Shown: piece by piece, positions 55,885 through 64,000 of the stretch | Layout of the letters: each line of letters starts with the position of its first letter | Numbering within the stretch: position 1 is the stretch's first letter | Assembly (NCBI RefSeq): GCF_030406905.1 | Contig: NZ_CP129137.1 | Coordinates: 3,926,001 to 3,990,000 of the forward strand | Source: Streptomyces sp. HUAS CB01 | Lineage (GTDB): Bacteria > Actinomycetota > Actinomycetes > Streptomycetales > Streptomycetaceae | Direction: 5' to 3' | Length of the DNA stretch: 64,000 nucleotides | The notes under the pieces: generated by a model | What the model saw: the letters and a program-made list of their open reading frames with translations, nothing else | Told to the model about the DNA's origin: nothing | The model's database searches: none | Translations under genes and position numbers: made by a program

Positions 55885-56601
55885 TTAACGGCGACGGCGG
55901 ACGCGGCCGGCCCGGGCGGCCTTGGCCCTCTTGGCAGCGAACCGTACCCCGCCAGGGCTCTCCCCGACCTCGACACGGACCACGGTGGACAAGGGATCGA
56001 CGATTCCCTGTCCGACCTGGACCACGGAGGTCTCCACGACGCCGAGCTTGCTCAGCGCCGCCCGGGCCCCGTCGAGCTCGTCCTGCGCGGTGTCGCCCTT
56101 GAGAGCCAGCATCTCCCCGTAGGGCCGCAACAGCGGTACACCCCAACCGGCCAGCCGGTCCAGGGGAGCCACGGCGCGTGCGGTGACCACATGCACGGGG
56201 GGCAGCTTGCCGAGCATCTCCTCGGCCCGGCCGCGCACCACCGTGACATGGTCCAGACCCAGCAGCTCCACGACTTCCTGCAGGAAGTTCGTGCGACGGA
56301 GCAGCGGCTCCAGAAGCGTGATCTTGAGATCGGGCCGGACAAGAGCCAGCGGAATGCCCGGCAGCCCCGCGCCGGACCCCACGTCGCACACCGTGACCCC
56401 CTCCGGGACGACCTCGGAGAGCACCGCACAGTTCAGCAGGTGCCGCTCCCACAGCCGCGGCACCTCACGGGGGCCGATCAGACCGCGCTTGACTCCCGCA
56501 TCCGCGAGCAGTTCCGCGTACCTGACGGCCTCGGGGAAGAACTCACCGAACACCGTCCGCGCCTCTTCTGGCGCTTGGGGAAGCTCTGCTGCCTCCGTCA
56601 C
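55885..56601 (-). CDS. rsmG: 16S rRNA (guanine-N7) methyltransferase RsmG
   Basis: This 238-residue SAM-dependent enzyme methylates G527 (E. coli numbering) of 16S rRNA. Loss of the homologue gives low-level streptomycin resistance. The SAM motif DVGSGAGLPGIPLAL and the downstream FLQEVVELLGL are typical. The basic C-terminal tail (RRRR) is conserved in actinobacteria. GTG 56601 follows AAGGACGG. The gene is between jag and parA in the origin cluster. Confidence 0.97.
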   Translation of the reverse strand: MTEAAELPQAPEEARTVFGEFFPEAVRYAELLADAGVKRGLIGPREVPRLWERHLLNCAVLSEVVPEGVTVCDVGSGAGLPGIPLALVRPDLKITLLEPLLRRTNFLQEVVELLGLDHVTVVRGRAEEMLGKLPPVHVVTARAVAPLDRLAGWGVPLLRPYGEMLALKGDTAQDELDGARAALSKLGVVETSVVQVGQGIVDPLSTVVRVEVGESPGGVRFAAKRAKAARAGRVRRRR

Positions 56602-56661
56602 CGGAACCGTCCTTCCGTACCGCACTGCGCTGTGGTGGCTGAATTATCAGGCTGACAAAAT

Positions 56662-56691
56662 TCGGCCCCGCCTGCGAACAGACGGGGCCGA
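56662..56691. terminator. Hairpin after jag
   Basis: TCGGCCCCG and CGGGGCCGA form a nine-base stem with a 12-base loop, 14 bp past the leftward jag stop and before rsmG. Confidence 0.65.
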
Positions 56692-56704
56692 CAGAACGCT
56701 GCGG

Positions 56705-57217
56705 TCAGGCAGGGAGGACGACGACGAAGCGCTGCGGCTCCTCGCCCTCGGACTCGCTGCGCAGACCGGCGGCCGCGACCGCGTCGTGAACGACCTTCCG
56801 CTCGAACGGGGTCATCGGCTTCAGCTTCACGGGCTCACCCGTGTTCTTGACCTCAGCCGCAGCCTTGGCACCGAGCTCCGCGAGCTCGGCGCGCTTCTTG
56901 GCGCGGTAGCCGGCGATGTCCAGCATCAGCCGGCTGCGGTCCCCGGTCTCCCGGTGCACGGCGAGCCGGGTCAGCTCCTGAAGCGCCTCCAGCACCTCGC
57001 CGTCGCGGCCCACGAGCTTCTGAAGGTCACGGCCGCCCGAGTCGCTGATGATCGATACCGAGGCCCGGTCCGCCTCGACGTCCATGTCGATGTCGCCGTC
57101 GAGATCGGCGATGTCGAGCAGGCCCTCGAGGTAGTCAGCGGCGATCTCACCCTCCTGCTCCAGGCGGGTCAGGGTGTCGCCACCCTCGGCGGCGGCGGAG
57201 GTGGTGCCTTCCGTCAC
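56705..57217 (-). CDS. jag: R3H/KH RNA-binding protein Jag (KhpB-like)
   Basis: This 170-residue RNA-binding protein pairs a KH-like domain (about 55-115; GRDGEVLEALQEL with the GxxG loop) with a C-terminal R3H-like region (MTPFERKVVHDAVAAAG). The N-terminal 45 residues are acidic. The protein is associated with YidC and small-RNA binding in other bacteria. GTG 57217 follows AAGGAGT. It begins 15 bp after the yidC stop. Confidence 0.95.
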   Translation of the reverse strand: MTEGTTSAAAEGGDTLTRLEQEGEIAADYLEGLLDIADLDGDIDMDVEADRASVSIISDSGGRDLQKLVGRDGEVLEALQELTRLAVHRETGDRSRLMLDIAGYRAKKRAELAELGAKAAAEVKNTGEPVKLKPMTPFERKVVHDAVAAAGLRSESEGEEPQRFVVVLPA

Positions 57218-57231
57218 GGATGGACTCCTTC

Positions 57232-58473
57232 TTACTTCTTGGACGACGGGTGCTTGGGCCGCTGCGAGCCCTTGCGCTGTCCGGACTTGGCTTGGCGAGG
57301 GGTGCCAGGGGCGGTCTTGCCCGCCGGCTTCGGCTTGGCGTCCTGCGGCTGGTCCCGCTTCTCCAGCGACGGCCTGTCCTCACCGCTCTGCTGGACACCG
57401 CCCGACTGGCGCTGGGCCTTGCTCTGGCGCTTGGGCTGCTGGCGCCGGGCCGTGGCAGCGCCCTCGGCCTCCGCCGTGACCGTGTCGCTCTTGATCACGG
57501 TGCCGTCGGCCTGGGCCGCGAAGCCCGCCTTGGCCAGGCCGGCGAAGAACTTGCGCTCGTTGTCGTTGCGGTCGGCGCCCTTGGCGACGATGGCCTGGAC
57601 GACCGCACGCCTGCGACGACCGCGGACCTCACCGCTGGAGATGACGCTCTTCAGCAGACGCTGCAGGTAGTTGTCCTGCGCCTTGGAGCCGGGCGTCGGG
57701 TTCTGGTTGATCACGTACATCTGCTGGCCCATGGTCCACACGTTGGTGGTCAGCCAGTAGACGAGGACACCGACCGGGAAGTTGATGCCCGTGACGGCGA
57801 AGATCACCGGGAAGATGTACATCAGCATCTTCTGCTGCTGCATGTACGGCGTCTTCACCGTGAGGTCCACGTTCTTCTGCATCAGCTGGCGCTGCGTGTA
57901 GAACTGCGACGCGGACATCAGGACGATCATGATCGCGGTGACGACCCGGACGTCCGTCAGCGAGGCGTTGAGCGCCGCGACCTTCTCCTCGGAGTCCATG
58001 AACTTCGCGGCGATCGGGGCACCGAAGATGTGGGCCTCACGGGCGCTGTTCACCAGCTCCTGGTTGAGGACGCCGATGGTGTCGCCCGAGGCGATCTTGC
58101 TCAGCACGTGGTAGAGGGCGAAGAAGAACGGCGACTGCGCGAGGATGGGCAGGCACGAGGACAGCGGGTTGGTACCCGTGTCCTTGTACAGCTTCATCAT
58201 CTCTTCGGACTGACGCTGTCGGTCGTTCTTGTAGCGCTCCTGGATCGCCTTCATCTTGGGCTGGAGCGCCTGCATGTTCCGCATCGACTTGATCTGCTTG
58301 ACGAAAAGCGGGATCAGACAGATACGGATGACCACCACCAGGGACACGATGGACAGTCCCCATGCCCAGCCCGTGTCCGGGCCGAAGAGCGCCCCGTACA
58401 AGCTGTGGAACTGGACGATGATCCAGGAGACGGGTGTGGTGATAAAGCTGAAGAGACTGGCAATCGTGTCCAC
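57232..58473 (-). CDS. yidC: Membrane insertase YidC
   Basis: This 413-residue Gram-positive-type YidC lacks the large periplasmic domain of enterobacterial YidC. The hydrophobic core of five helices includes [20 protein letters not shown] and [17 protein letters not shown] positively charged C-terminal tail of about 120 residues (rich in Lys/Arg/Gln) may contact the ribosome. The GTG start is at 58473, three bases from the yidD stop, so expression is coupled. Confidence 0.97.
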   Translation of the reverse strand: MDTIASLFSFITTPVSWIIVQFHSLYGALFGPDTGWAWGLSIVSLVVVIRICLIPLFVKQIKSMRNMQALQPKMKAIQERYKNDRQRQSEEMMKLYKDTGTNPLSSCLPILAQSPFFFALYHVLSKIASGDTIGVLNQELVNSAREAHIFGAPIAAKFMDSEEKVAALNASLTDVRVVTAIMIVLMSASQFYTQRQLMQKNVDLTVKTPYMQQQKMLMYIFPVIFAVTGINFPVGVLVYWLTTNVWTMGQQMYVINQNPTPGSKAQDNYLQRLLKSVISSGEVRGRRRRAVVQAIVAKGADRNDNERKFFAGLAKAGFAAQADGTVIKSDTVTAEAEGAATARRQQPKRQSKAQRQSGGVQQSGEDRPSLEKRDQPQDAKPKPAGKTAPGTPRQAKSGQRKGSQRPKHPSSKK

Positions 58474-58476
58474 TAA

Positions 58477-58803
58477 TCAGGCTCCTTGAGCATTGGGCGA
58501 GGTCTCTGCGGCCGGGCTGGTCTCAGGGGGTTGCCCGCCCTTGCCACCGCGCACGGAGTCGCGCAGCAGCTCGTGCCAACGAGGTCGTTTACGGGGAGGG
58601 ACATGGTCCACACCGCCCGGCGACCACGGATTGCACCGCAGGATGCGCCAGGCAGTCAGTGCCGTGCCTTTCACCGCGCCATGCCGGTCGATGGCGGTGT
58701 ACCCGTAGTGGGAGCACGACGGGTAGTACCGGCAGACGGGGCCCAGCAGTGGGCTGATCGTCCACTGGTACAGCTTGATCAGAGCCAGCAGCGGGTACTT
58801 CAT
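58477..58803 (-). CDS. yidD: Membrane insertion efficiency factor YidD
   Basis: This 108-residue protein has the YidD signature [34 protein letters not shown] and [12 protein letters not shown]. The N-terminal amphipathic helix and conserved Cys residues are intact. It assists YidC. ATG 58803 overlaps the rnpA stop (ATGA). The C-terminus is a disordered Thr/Pro/Ala-rich tail. Confidence 0.95.
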   Translation of the reverse strand: MKYPLLALIKLYQWTISPLLGPVCRYYPSCSHYGYTAIDRHGAVKGTALTAWRILRCNPWSPGGVDHVPPRKRPRWHELLRDSVRGGKGGQPPETSPAAETSPNAQGA

Positions 58804-59171
58804 CGCGCGCCCCCTCCCTGCAACCGCTGGAGAGCGGCGTCCAGGTCTCGGGCCAGCTGTGCATGATCGGCGTCACCCGCTCCGGGCAGCGCCCGTACGA
58901 CCACCAGGCTACCGGGGGGGAGCTCGGACAGTCGTTCGCGCATCAGATGGCGAAGTCTCCGCTTCACCTGGTTCCGCACGACCGCACCACCTACCGCCTT
59001 GCTCACGACGAAACCCGCACGCGTCAGGGGAGCGCTCTCCCCAGGCGCGTGCGGGTCCGTTGAACCGCTGCGAAGATGGACGACGAGAAGCGGGCGTCCG
59101 GCCCGGCGTCCCCGGCGTACCGCGGTCGCGAAGTCCTCGCGCCGCCTCAGCCGATTTTCGGTAGGCAGCAC
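58800..59171 (-). CDS. rnpA: RNase P protein component
   Basis: This 123-residue protein partners the RNase P RNA in tRNA 5' maturation. The conserved RNR block [14 protein letters not shown] is present, as is the N-terminal [13 protein letters not shown] 59171 begins it. It overlaps yidD by four bases and follows rpmH at 20 bp, so all three are co-transcribed. Confidence 0.97.
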   Translation of the reverse strand: MLPTENRLRRREDFATAVRRGRRAGRPLLVVHLRSGSTDPHAPGESAPLTRAGFVVSKAVGGAVVRNQVKRRLRHLMRERLSELPPGSLVVVRALPGAGDADHAQLARDLDAALQRLQGGGAR

Positions 59172-59191
59172 GTCATGACCTGTGCTGCAGA

Positions 59192-59329
59192 TCAGGCGGA
59201 CAGACGGGCGCGACCCTTGCTACGGCGGGACGCGAGAATCGCGCGGCCGGCACGGGTGCGCATCCGCAGCCGGAAGCCGTGGGTCTTCGCGCGACGACGG
59301 TTGTTCGGCTGGAAGGTGCGCTTGCTCAC
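59192..59329 (-). CDS. rpmH: Ribosomal protein L34
   Basis: This 45-residue protein starts at GTG 59329 and reads [20 protein letters not shown], then ends with GRARLSA. It is the large-subunit protein L34, always found next to dnaA. GGAG lies eight bases upstream of the start. It was missed by simple long-ORF searches because of its size. It begins the rpmH-rnpA-yidD-yidC-jag-rsmG-parAB gene string. Confidence 0.97.
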   Translation of the reverse strand: MSKRTFQPNNRRRAKTHGFRLRMRTRAGRAILASRRSKGRARLSA

Positions 59330-59711
59330 TCGGGGGCTCCAGTAATGATTCGTGGGTGGCGGGGCATCGCCTGGCTGTCACCGTGCGCCCACGAGTAGCT
59401 CGCAATACGCCCGAGTGCACCGCTTCACAATCACCGATCGTGATCTACTGATCGTGATGTTTGCCCATCGGAGGCAGGCGGCAGCAGCCATCGACAACTC
59501 GACCTGGTTACGGTACGCGCGGCTACGCCATCCGGTCAAACCAGGGTCACCGCGACGCCGGCTGTACACAGGCTGTGGACAACAACTTGAACCGCACGGG
59601 TCGCCCTGACTACCGTGACTGGACTCGAATTCCTTTCCTACCCGCCTGCCGGGCCTGACCGACCCGTCCCGAGAACCACACATTCGTGGGACCTGTGAGA
59701 GAGCGTGCCTT
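59330..59711. promoter_or_regulatory. dnaA-rpmH divergent region
   Basis: This 382-bp region lies between rpmH (left) and dnaA (right). It contains a perfect DnaA box, TGTGGACAA, at 59574-59582, beside a weaker TGTACACAG. It also contains two direct copies of GATCGTGAT (59436-59444 and 59450-59458, 14 bp apart). The DnaA box supports autoregulation of dnaA, described in Streptomyces. The direct repeats are unassigned. Confidence 0.7.
59574..59582 (-). other. DnaA box in dnaA promoter region
   Basis: Perfect TTGTCCACA on the minus strand, 130 bp upstream of the dnaA start. Confidence 0.8.
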
Positions 59712-61508
59712 GTGGCTGACGTACCTGCCGATCTTGCCGCAGTGTGGCCACGAGTGCTGGAACAGCTTCTCGGAGAGGGCCAGCAGGGCATCGAGCCCAA
59801 GGACAAGCAGTGGATCGAGCGCTGCCAGCCGCTGGCGCTGGTGGCCGACACCGCTCTCCTCGCCGTCCCCAACGAATGGGGCAAGCGCGTCCTCGAGGGC
59901 CGGCTGGCCCCGCTGATCAGCGACACCCTCAGCCGCGAGTGCGGCCGTCCGATCCGGATCGCGATCACCGTCGACGACTCCGTCGCCGAGCCCGTCGCCC
60001 CGCCGGCACCGCCCGTGCACCAGCCTCCCCGCTACCAGGGCCCGCAGCACGACGAGTCGCGCCACAGCGACGCCTACGACGGATACGGCCATCGGTCAGG
60101 GGAGGACGACGGACTGCCGAGCGTCCGCCCCGCCTACCCCGAGTACCAGCAGCAGCGCCCGGAGCCCGGCGCCTGGCCGCGCACCCAGGAGGACCTGTCC
60201 TGGCAGCAGCCGCGGCTCGGCGGCTTCCAGGAGCGCGACCCCTACGCCACGGCCCGCCCTCAACAGCCGCAGCACGACTACCGCTCGCCGATGCCCGACC
60301 GCGGGCAGTACGACCACCAGCGCCCCGACCGGCAGGATCTGCCGGAGCCCGGGGCACCGCGGCGCGGCGGTCCGGGGAGCGGACCCGCCGGAGGCCCGGT
60401 TCCGGGTGCGCCCGGCAGCGGCGCCCCCGGGCCCCTCGGCGCGCAGCCCGCGCCGGCTCCGGGGCCCGGTGAGCCGCACGCCCGGCTGAACCCCAAGTAC
60501 CTCTTCGACACCTTCGTCATCGGCGCGTCCAACCGGTTCGCCCACGCGGCCGCCGTCGCGGTGGCCGAGGCGCCGGCGAAGGCCTACAACCCCCTCTTCA
60601 TCTACGGGGAGTCGGGCCTCGGCAAGACCCATCTGCTCCATGCCATCGGGCACTACGCGCGCAGCCTCTATCCCGGCACCCGGGTCCGGTACGTGAGCTC
60701 GGAGGAGTTCACCAACGAGTTCATCAACTCGATCCGCGACGGCAAGGGCGACACCTTCCGCAAGCGCTACCGCGATGTGGACATCCTGCTGGTCGACGAC
60801 ATCCAGTTCCTCGCGAGCAAGGAGTCGACGCAGGAGGAGTTCTTCCACACCTTCAACACGCTCCACAACGCAAACAAGCAGATCGTGCTGTCCTCCGACC
60901 GGCCGCCGAAGCAGCTGATGACCCTGGAGGACCGGCTGCGGAACCGCTTCGAGTGGGGACTCACCACCGATGTGCAGCCGCCGGAGCTGGAGACGCGCAT
61001 CGCGATCCTGCGCAAGAAGGCGGTGCAGGAGCAGCTGAACGCCCCGCCGGAGGTGCTGGAGTTCATCGCCTCGCGGATCTCCCGGAACATCCGCGAGCTG
61101 GAGGGCGCGCTGATCCGGGTCACGGCCTTCGCGAGCCTGAACCGGCAGCCGGTGGACCTCGGCCTCACCGAGATCGTCCTCAAGGACCTGATCCCGGGCG
61201 GGGAGGACACCGCCCCGGAGATCACCGCGAGCGCGATCATGGCGGCGACCGCCGACTACTTCGGCCTGACGGTGGAGGACCTCTGCGGATCCTCGCGCAG
61301 CCGTGTCCTCGTGACCGCGCGTCAGATCGCCATGTACCTGTGCCGGGAGCTCACGGATCTGTCGCTGCCGAAAATCGGTGCGCATTTCGGCGGGCGGGAC
61401 CACACGACGGTGATGCACGCCGATCGCAAGATCCGCGCGCTGATGGCCGAGCGGCGCTCCATCTACAACCAGGTCACCGAGCTCACCAACCGCATCAAGA
61501 ACGGCTGA
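59712..61508 (+). CDS. dnaA: Chromosomal replication initiator DnaA
   Basis: This 598-residue AAA+ initiator has a DnaB/SirA-type N-domain (about 1-90) and a Pro/Gln/Gly-rich linker of about 160 residues, unusually long and typical of Streptomyces. The ATPase core has Walker [12 protein letters not shown] near 299 and Walker [10 protein letters not shown] near 360. Domain IV ends with the DnaA-box-binding [15 protein letters not shown]. The GTG start follows AGAGAGCGTGCC, and the protein begins [15 protein letters not shown]. oriC follows directly. Confidence 0.98.
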   Translation: MADVPADLAAVWPRVLEQLLGEGQQGIEPKDKQWIERCQPLALVADTALLAVPNEWGKRVLEGRLAPLISDTLSRECGRPIRIAITVDDSVAEPVAPPAPPVHQPPRYQGPQHDESRHSDAYDGYGHRSGEDDGLPSVRPAYPEYQQQRPEPGAWPRTQEDLSWQQPRLGGFQERDPYATARPQQPQHDYRSPMPDRGQYDHQRPDRQDLPEPGAPRRGGPGSGPAGGPVPGAPGSGAPGPLGAQPAPAPGPGEPHARLNPKYLFDTFVIGASNRFAHAAAVAVAEAPAKAYNPLFIYGESGLGKTHLLHAIGHYARSLYPGTRVRYVSSEEFTNEFINSIRDGKGDTFRKRYRDVDILLVDDIQFLASKESTQEEFFHTFNTLHNANKQIVLSSDRPPKQLMTLEDRLRNRFEWGLTTDVQPPELETRIAILRKKAVQEQLNAPPEVLEFIASRISRNIRELEGALIRVTAFASLNRQPVDLGLTEIVLKDLIPGGEDTAPEITASAIMAATADYFGLTVEDLCGSSRSRVLVTARQIAMYLCRELTDLSLPKIGAHFGGRDHTTVMHADRKIRALMAERRSIYNQVTELTNRIKNG

Positions 61509-62616
61509 GCCCGGGCGGTCCCGCCCCGCAGCCGGGAGCCCGGCCGTGTGAGCGCTCAGGGACGGCCGCGGGCCGCTCAGCGTCCCCAGGACCGGTCCGC
61601 GGTGGCCGCAGCTCCCTCCGTGCACGCGGCTCTCTCCGCACCCGTCGCTCGCTCTGCACCCGGCCCGTCTCCCCACGGGCGCTCGGGACCGCCTGCGCGT
61701 GGCGCATGCGGCGGTGCGCGGCTCCGACTCCGCGCGGCCGTCGGACACCTCTCTTCGAAGGGCGTCCCGGGCTTCTTCCCGGGGCGTCCTCGGCGTATCC
61801 GGCCCTCTCCACCGTGCCCATCGCCGGCCCGATGCCGGCCCGAGGGCCACCGCGCTGTTCGAATAGGTTCCGCGACGAGGCCGTTCTCCACAGAAGTGGG
61901 GAGGACTTTCCGTCCACAGCCTGGGGACCTGTGAGTTGTCCAGACTGCGTCCACAGGTGGCACCGCCGGGACTTGATCTTGGCTGGTCAGCAGGGTGTGG
62001 ATTTGTGTCCAACCGTGCTCCACAGACTGTGGACGCGCGAGCCGTCCACAGGGTGGGATCCGTGTTGTCCCCACCCGGCCCACAGGCACGGCGGCGTTGC
62101 CCACAGCTTCTCCACACGCCTGTCCACTGTTCGGCAACGAAACACCCGAGCTCACTGGAGCGAGTGAAAGGCGTCACACCGAGGCGCCGGGTTGGGCTGT
62201 GGGGAACGTGGGTAAAGCTGGGGACGGCACTGGGGAGAAGTCCCCGTGACCTGTGCATCGGGTGTGCAGAACTTTCCGGCGTCCACAGCGAGCCCCGGTT
62301 GTCCACCGGTCCCACCCACAGGGCCAGTGGACAAAAATCAGTGCCTGACCTGCGCGGATGCCGTTATCCACGGTTTCCACAGGCCCTACTACTACTCCCA
62401 CTCAGAGATACCGGGGAATTCGCTTCGAAGCGGGGCCTGTGCACAACTCGCCGCCGGACCCCCGGCCGCCTCTTGTCTCGACTTGACCCCGAGCCGCACC
62501 GAGTGTCGGCGCGGTGCGTCAGACTGGTCTCCGGCATCGGACCCCACCACCGGTCGGGGTACCGGGTGCCGACGAAGGCCGGCAGGGCGAGCGAGCAACA
62601 GCAGGAGGCGGTTCCG
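61509..62616. other. Origin of replication, oriC
   Basis: The dnaA-dnaN spacer (1108 bp) has about 19-20 DnaA-box-like 9-mers between 61884 and 62447, in both orientations, matching the roughly 19 boxes known for Streptomyces oriC. Best matches are TTGTCCAGA (61936), TTGCCCACA (62097), TTCTCCACA (61884 and 62108), TTGTCCACC (62299), TTGTCCACT (reverse, 62326) and TTATCCACG (62364). TGTGCACAA lies at 62439. No perfect 9-mer of the strong type was seen. The left 370 bp (61509-61880) has almost no boxes and is GC-rich. Confidence 0.95.
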
Positions 62617-63747
62617 GTGAAGATCCGGGTGGAGCGCGACGTACTCGCGGAGGCGGTGGCGTGGGTGGCCCGGAGCCTCCCGGCACGTCCGCCGGCGCCC
62701 GTTCTCGCGGGCCTTCTTCTGAAGGCGGAGGACGGCGCTCTCAGCTTCTCCAGCTTCGACTACGAGGTCTCCGCACGGGTCTCGGTCGAGGCGGAGGTCG
62801 AGGAGGACGGGACGGTGCTCGTCTCCGGCCGCCTCCTCGCCGACATCTGCCGCGCCCTCCCCAACCGCCCGGTGGAGATCTCCACAGACGGTGTACGGGC
62901 GACGGTGGTCTGCGGCTCCTCGCGCTTCACGCTCCACACCCTCCCTGTGGAGGAGTACCCGGCGCTGCCGCAGATGCCCACCGCGACCGGCACCGTCCCC
63001 GGCGAGGTCTTCGCCTCCGCCGCCGCCCAGGTCGCCATCGCCGCCGGCCGCGACGACACGCTGCCCGTCCTCACCGGTGTGCGGATCGAGATCGAGGGCG
63101 ACACCGTCACCCTGGCCTCCACCGACCGCTACCGCTTCGCGGTCCGCGAGTTCCTGTGGAAGCCGGAGTCCCCGGAGGCCTCCGCGGTCGCCCTGGTGCC
63201 TGCCAAGACCCTGCTCGACACCGCGAAGGCCCTGACCAGCGGCGACACCGTCACCCTGGCGCTGTCCGGCTCGGGTGCCGGTGAGGGCCTGATCGGTTTC
63301 GAGGGCGCGGGCCGGCGGACGACCACGCGTCTGCTCGAGGGCGACCTGCCGAAGTACCGGACGCTCTTCCCCACCGAGTTCAACTCGGTCGCCGTGATCG
63401 AGACCGCCCCGTTCGTCGAGGCTGTCAAGCGCGTCGCCCTCGTCGCCGAGCGAAACACCCCCGTGCGGCTCAGCTTCGAGCAGGGCGTGCTGATCCTGGA
63501 GGCGGGTTCCAGCGACGACGCACAGGCTGTGGAGCGTGTGGACGCCCAGCTGGAGGGCGACGACATCTCCATCGCCTTCAACCCGACGTTCCTGCTGGAC
63601 GGCCTCAGCGCCATCGACGCCCCGGTCGCGCAGCTCTCCTTCACCACCTCCACCAAGCCGGCGCTGCTCAGCGGCAAGCCGGCCGTGGACGCGGAGGCGG
63701 ACGAGGCCTACAAGTACCTGATCATGCCGGTGCGCCTCAGCGGCTGA
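62617..63747 (+). CDS. dnaN: DNA polymerase III beta sliding clamp
   Basis: This 376-residue sliding clamp has three homologous domains. MKIRVERDVLAEAVAWVARSLP starts the first, and KYLIMPVRLSG is the conserved C-terminus. The clamp encircles DNA and tethers polymerase. GTG 62617 is preceded by AGGAGGCGG. Downstream a small hairpin, GTCCGGCC/GGCCGGAC (63754-63773), may terminate it before gnd. Confidence 0.98.
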   Translation: MKIRVERDVLAEAVAWVARSLPARPPAPVLAGLLLKAEDGALSFSSFDYEVSARVSVEAEVEEDGTVLVSGRLLADICRALPNRPVEISTDGVRATVVCGSSRFTLHTLPVEEYPALPQMPTATGTVPGEVFASAAAQVAIAAGRDDTLPVLTGVRIEIEGDTVTLASTDRYRFAVREFLWKPESPEASAVALVPAKTLLDTAKALTSGDTVTLALSGSGAGEGLIGFEGAGRRTTTRLLEGDLPKYRTLFPTEFNSVAVIETAPFVEAVKRVALVAERNTPVRLSFEQGVLILEAGSSDDAQAVERVDAQLEGDDISIAFNPTFLLDGLSAIDAPVAQLSFTTSTKPALLSGKPAVDAEADEAYKYLIMPVRLSG

Positions 63748-63753
63748 GGCCGG

Positions 63754-63773
63754 GTCCGGCCCGTCGGCCGGAC
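63754..63773. terminator. Hairpin after dnaN
   Basis: An eight-base stem (GTCCGGCC/GGCCGGAC) with a CGTC loop lies seven bases past the dnaN stop. Confidence 0.55.
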
Positions 63774-63890
63774 CTCTTCGGCCCTTGTCCGGCCTGTACT
63801 TATGAGCGGCCGACCCCACAGGTGTGTGCCCGTGTCCCGGCGTAGGCTCGGACGCGGGTACGAAACACCACACCGTAAGGATTCTTTCTG

Positions 63891-64000
63891 ATGGAGCTCG
63901 GTCTCGTCGGCCTCGGCAAGATGGGCGGCAACATGCGCGAGCGCATCCGCCGCGCAGGCCACACCGTCATCGGTTACGACCGCAACCCGGACCTCTCCGA
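63891..64000 (+). CDS. gnd: 6-phosphogluconate dehydrogenase, 5' end (truncated by window edge)
   Basis: Only the first 36 codons are inside the window. They begin MELGLVGLGKMGGNM, the NADP-binding Rossmann motif (GLGKMGGN) of 6-phosphogluconate dehydrogenases, followed by VIGYDRN. This enzyme gives NADPH and ribulose 5-phosphate in the pentose phosphate pathway. ATG 63891 is assigned; the upstream GTAAGGATTC gives a ribosome site. A gnd gene next to dnaN is the Streptomyces arrangement, which supports the call. Confidence 0.9.
   Translation, partial: MELGLVGLGKMGGNMRERIRRAGHTVIGYDRNPDLS

Noticed and set aside
60096..62315. 739-residue frame opposite dnaA and oriC
   Set aside because: It is antisense to dnaA and runs into the origin with no ribosome site or domain.
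61936..62616. Upstream extension of dnaN into oriC
   Set aside because: The frame is open but covers DnaA boxes; GTG 62617 with AGGAGG starts the conserved clamp N-terminus.

Overview
The window is high-GC actinobacterial DNA from the replication-origin region of a Streptomyces chromosome. Supporting signs are SsgA and its activator SsgR (a sporulation pair typical of streptomycetes), FemX, a split MurJ/pseudokinase locus, parS sites of the form GTTTCACGTGAAAC, and a dnaA-dnaN intergenic region packed with boxes resembling TTGTCCACA. Gene order agrees with my recollection of the S. coelicolor dnaA region, read from cydA towards gnd. Identifications come from reading the sequence; no database search was run.

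Region by region. 1-6.4 kb: the 5' end of cydA (leftward, truncated by the window edge) with a Rex-type operator upstream, a cyclophilin-like gene that looks frameshifted, a hisC-like aminotransferase, a LacI-family regulator, a metallophosphoesterase and a membrane protein. 6.5-18 kb: thiC with a TPP riboswitch, a YibE/F membrane protein, ssgA and ssgR, small membrane and cupin genes, ptpA with a Cys/Met-metabolism PLP enzyme, LysR and Nudix genes, and a globin-reductase with a long disordered N-terminus. 18-25 kb: accessory metabolic and regulatory genes (DUF2269, GNATs, GlcG/HbpS-like, MFS and MarR, serine hydrolase, VOC). 25-30.3 kb: dnaB, MATE, and the rpsF-ssb-rpsR-rplI operon. 30.5-41 kb: a cell-envelope group (femX, an alanine-racemase-like gene, a GT87-like membrane protein, a class A PBP), then a PadR regulator, ino1 and an MFS gene.

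41-64 kb is the conserved actinobacterial origin block. It holds pcnA, DUF6049, murJ, a MurJ-associated pseudokinase, sigM with its anti-sigma gene, trxB, trxA, parB, parA, rsmG, jag, yidC, yidD, rnpA, rpmH, dnaA, oriC, dnaN and the start of gnd. pcnA and parB through rpmH run leftwards; the DUF6049-murJ-sigM-trx block, dnaA, dnaN and gnd run rightwards.

The main non-coding layer is chromosome maintenance. I found nine perfect 14-bp parS sites between 18.5 and 55.8 kb. Several lie inside reading frames (parA, the anti-sigma gene, the start codon of the DUF2269 gene), and two sit together in extended palindromes between convergent genes. Perfect DnaA boxes also occur outside oriC: upstream of dnaB, between the PBP and GT87 genes, and upstream of dnaA. 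Other regulatory elements visible are a Rex operator, a TPP riboswitch, a SigR-type trxB promoter, a PadR operator, and several long-stem hairpin terminators. No tRNA, rRNA, insertion sequence or CRISPR array was recognised.
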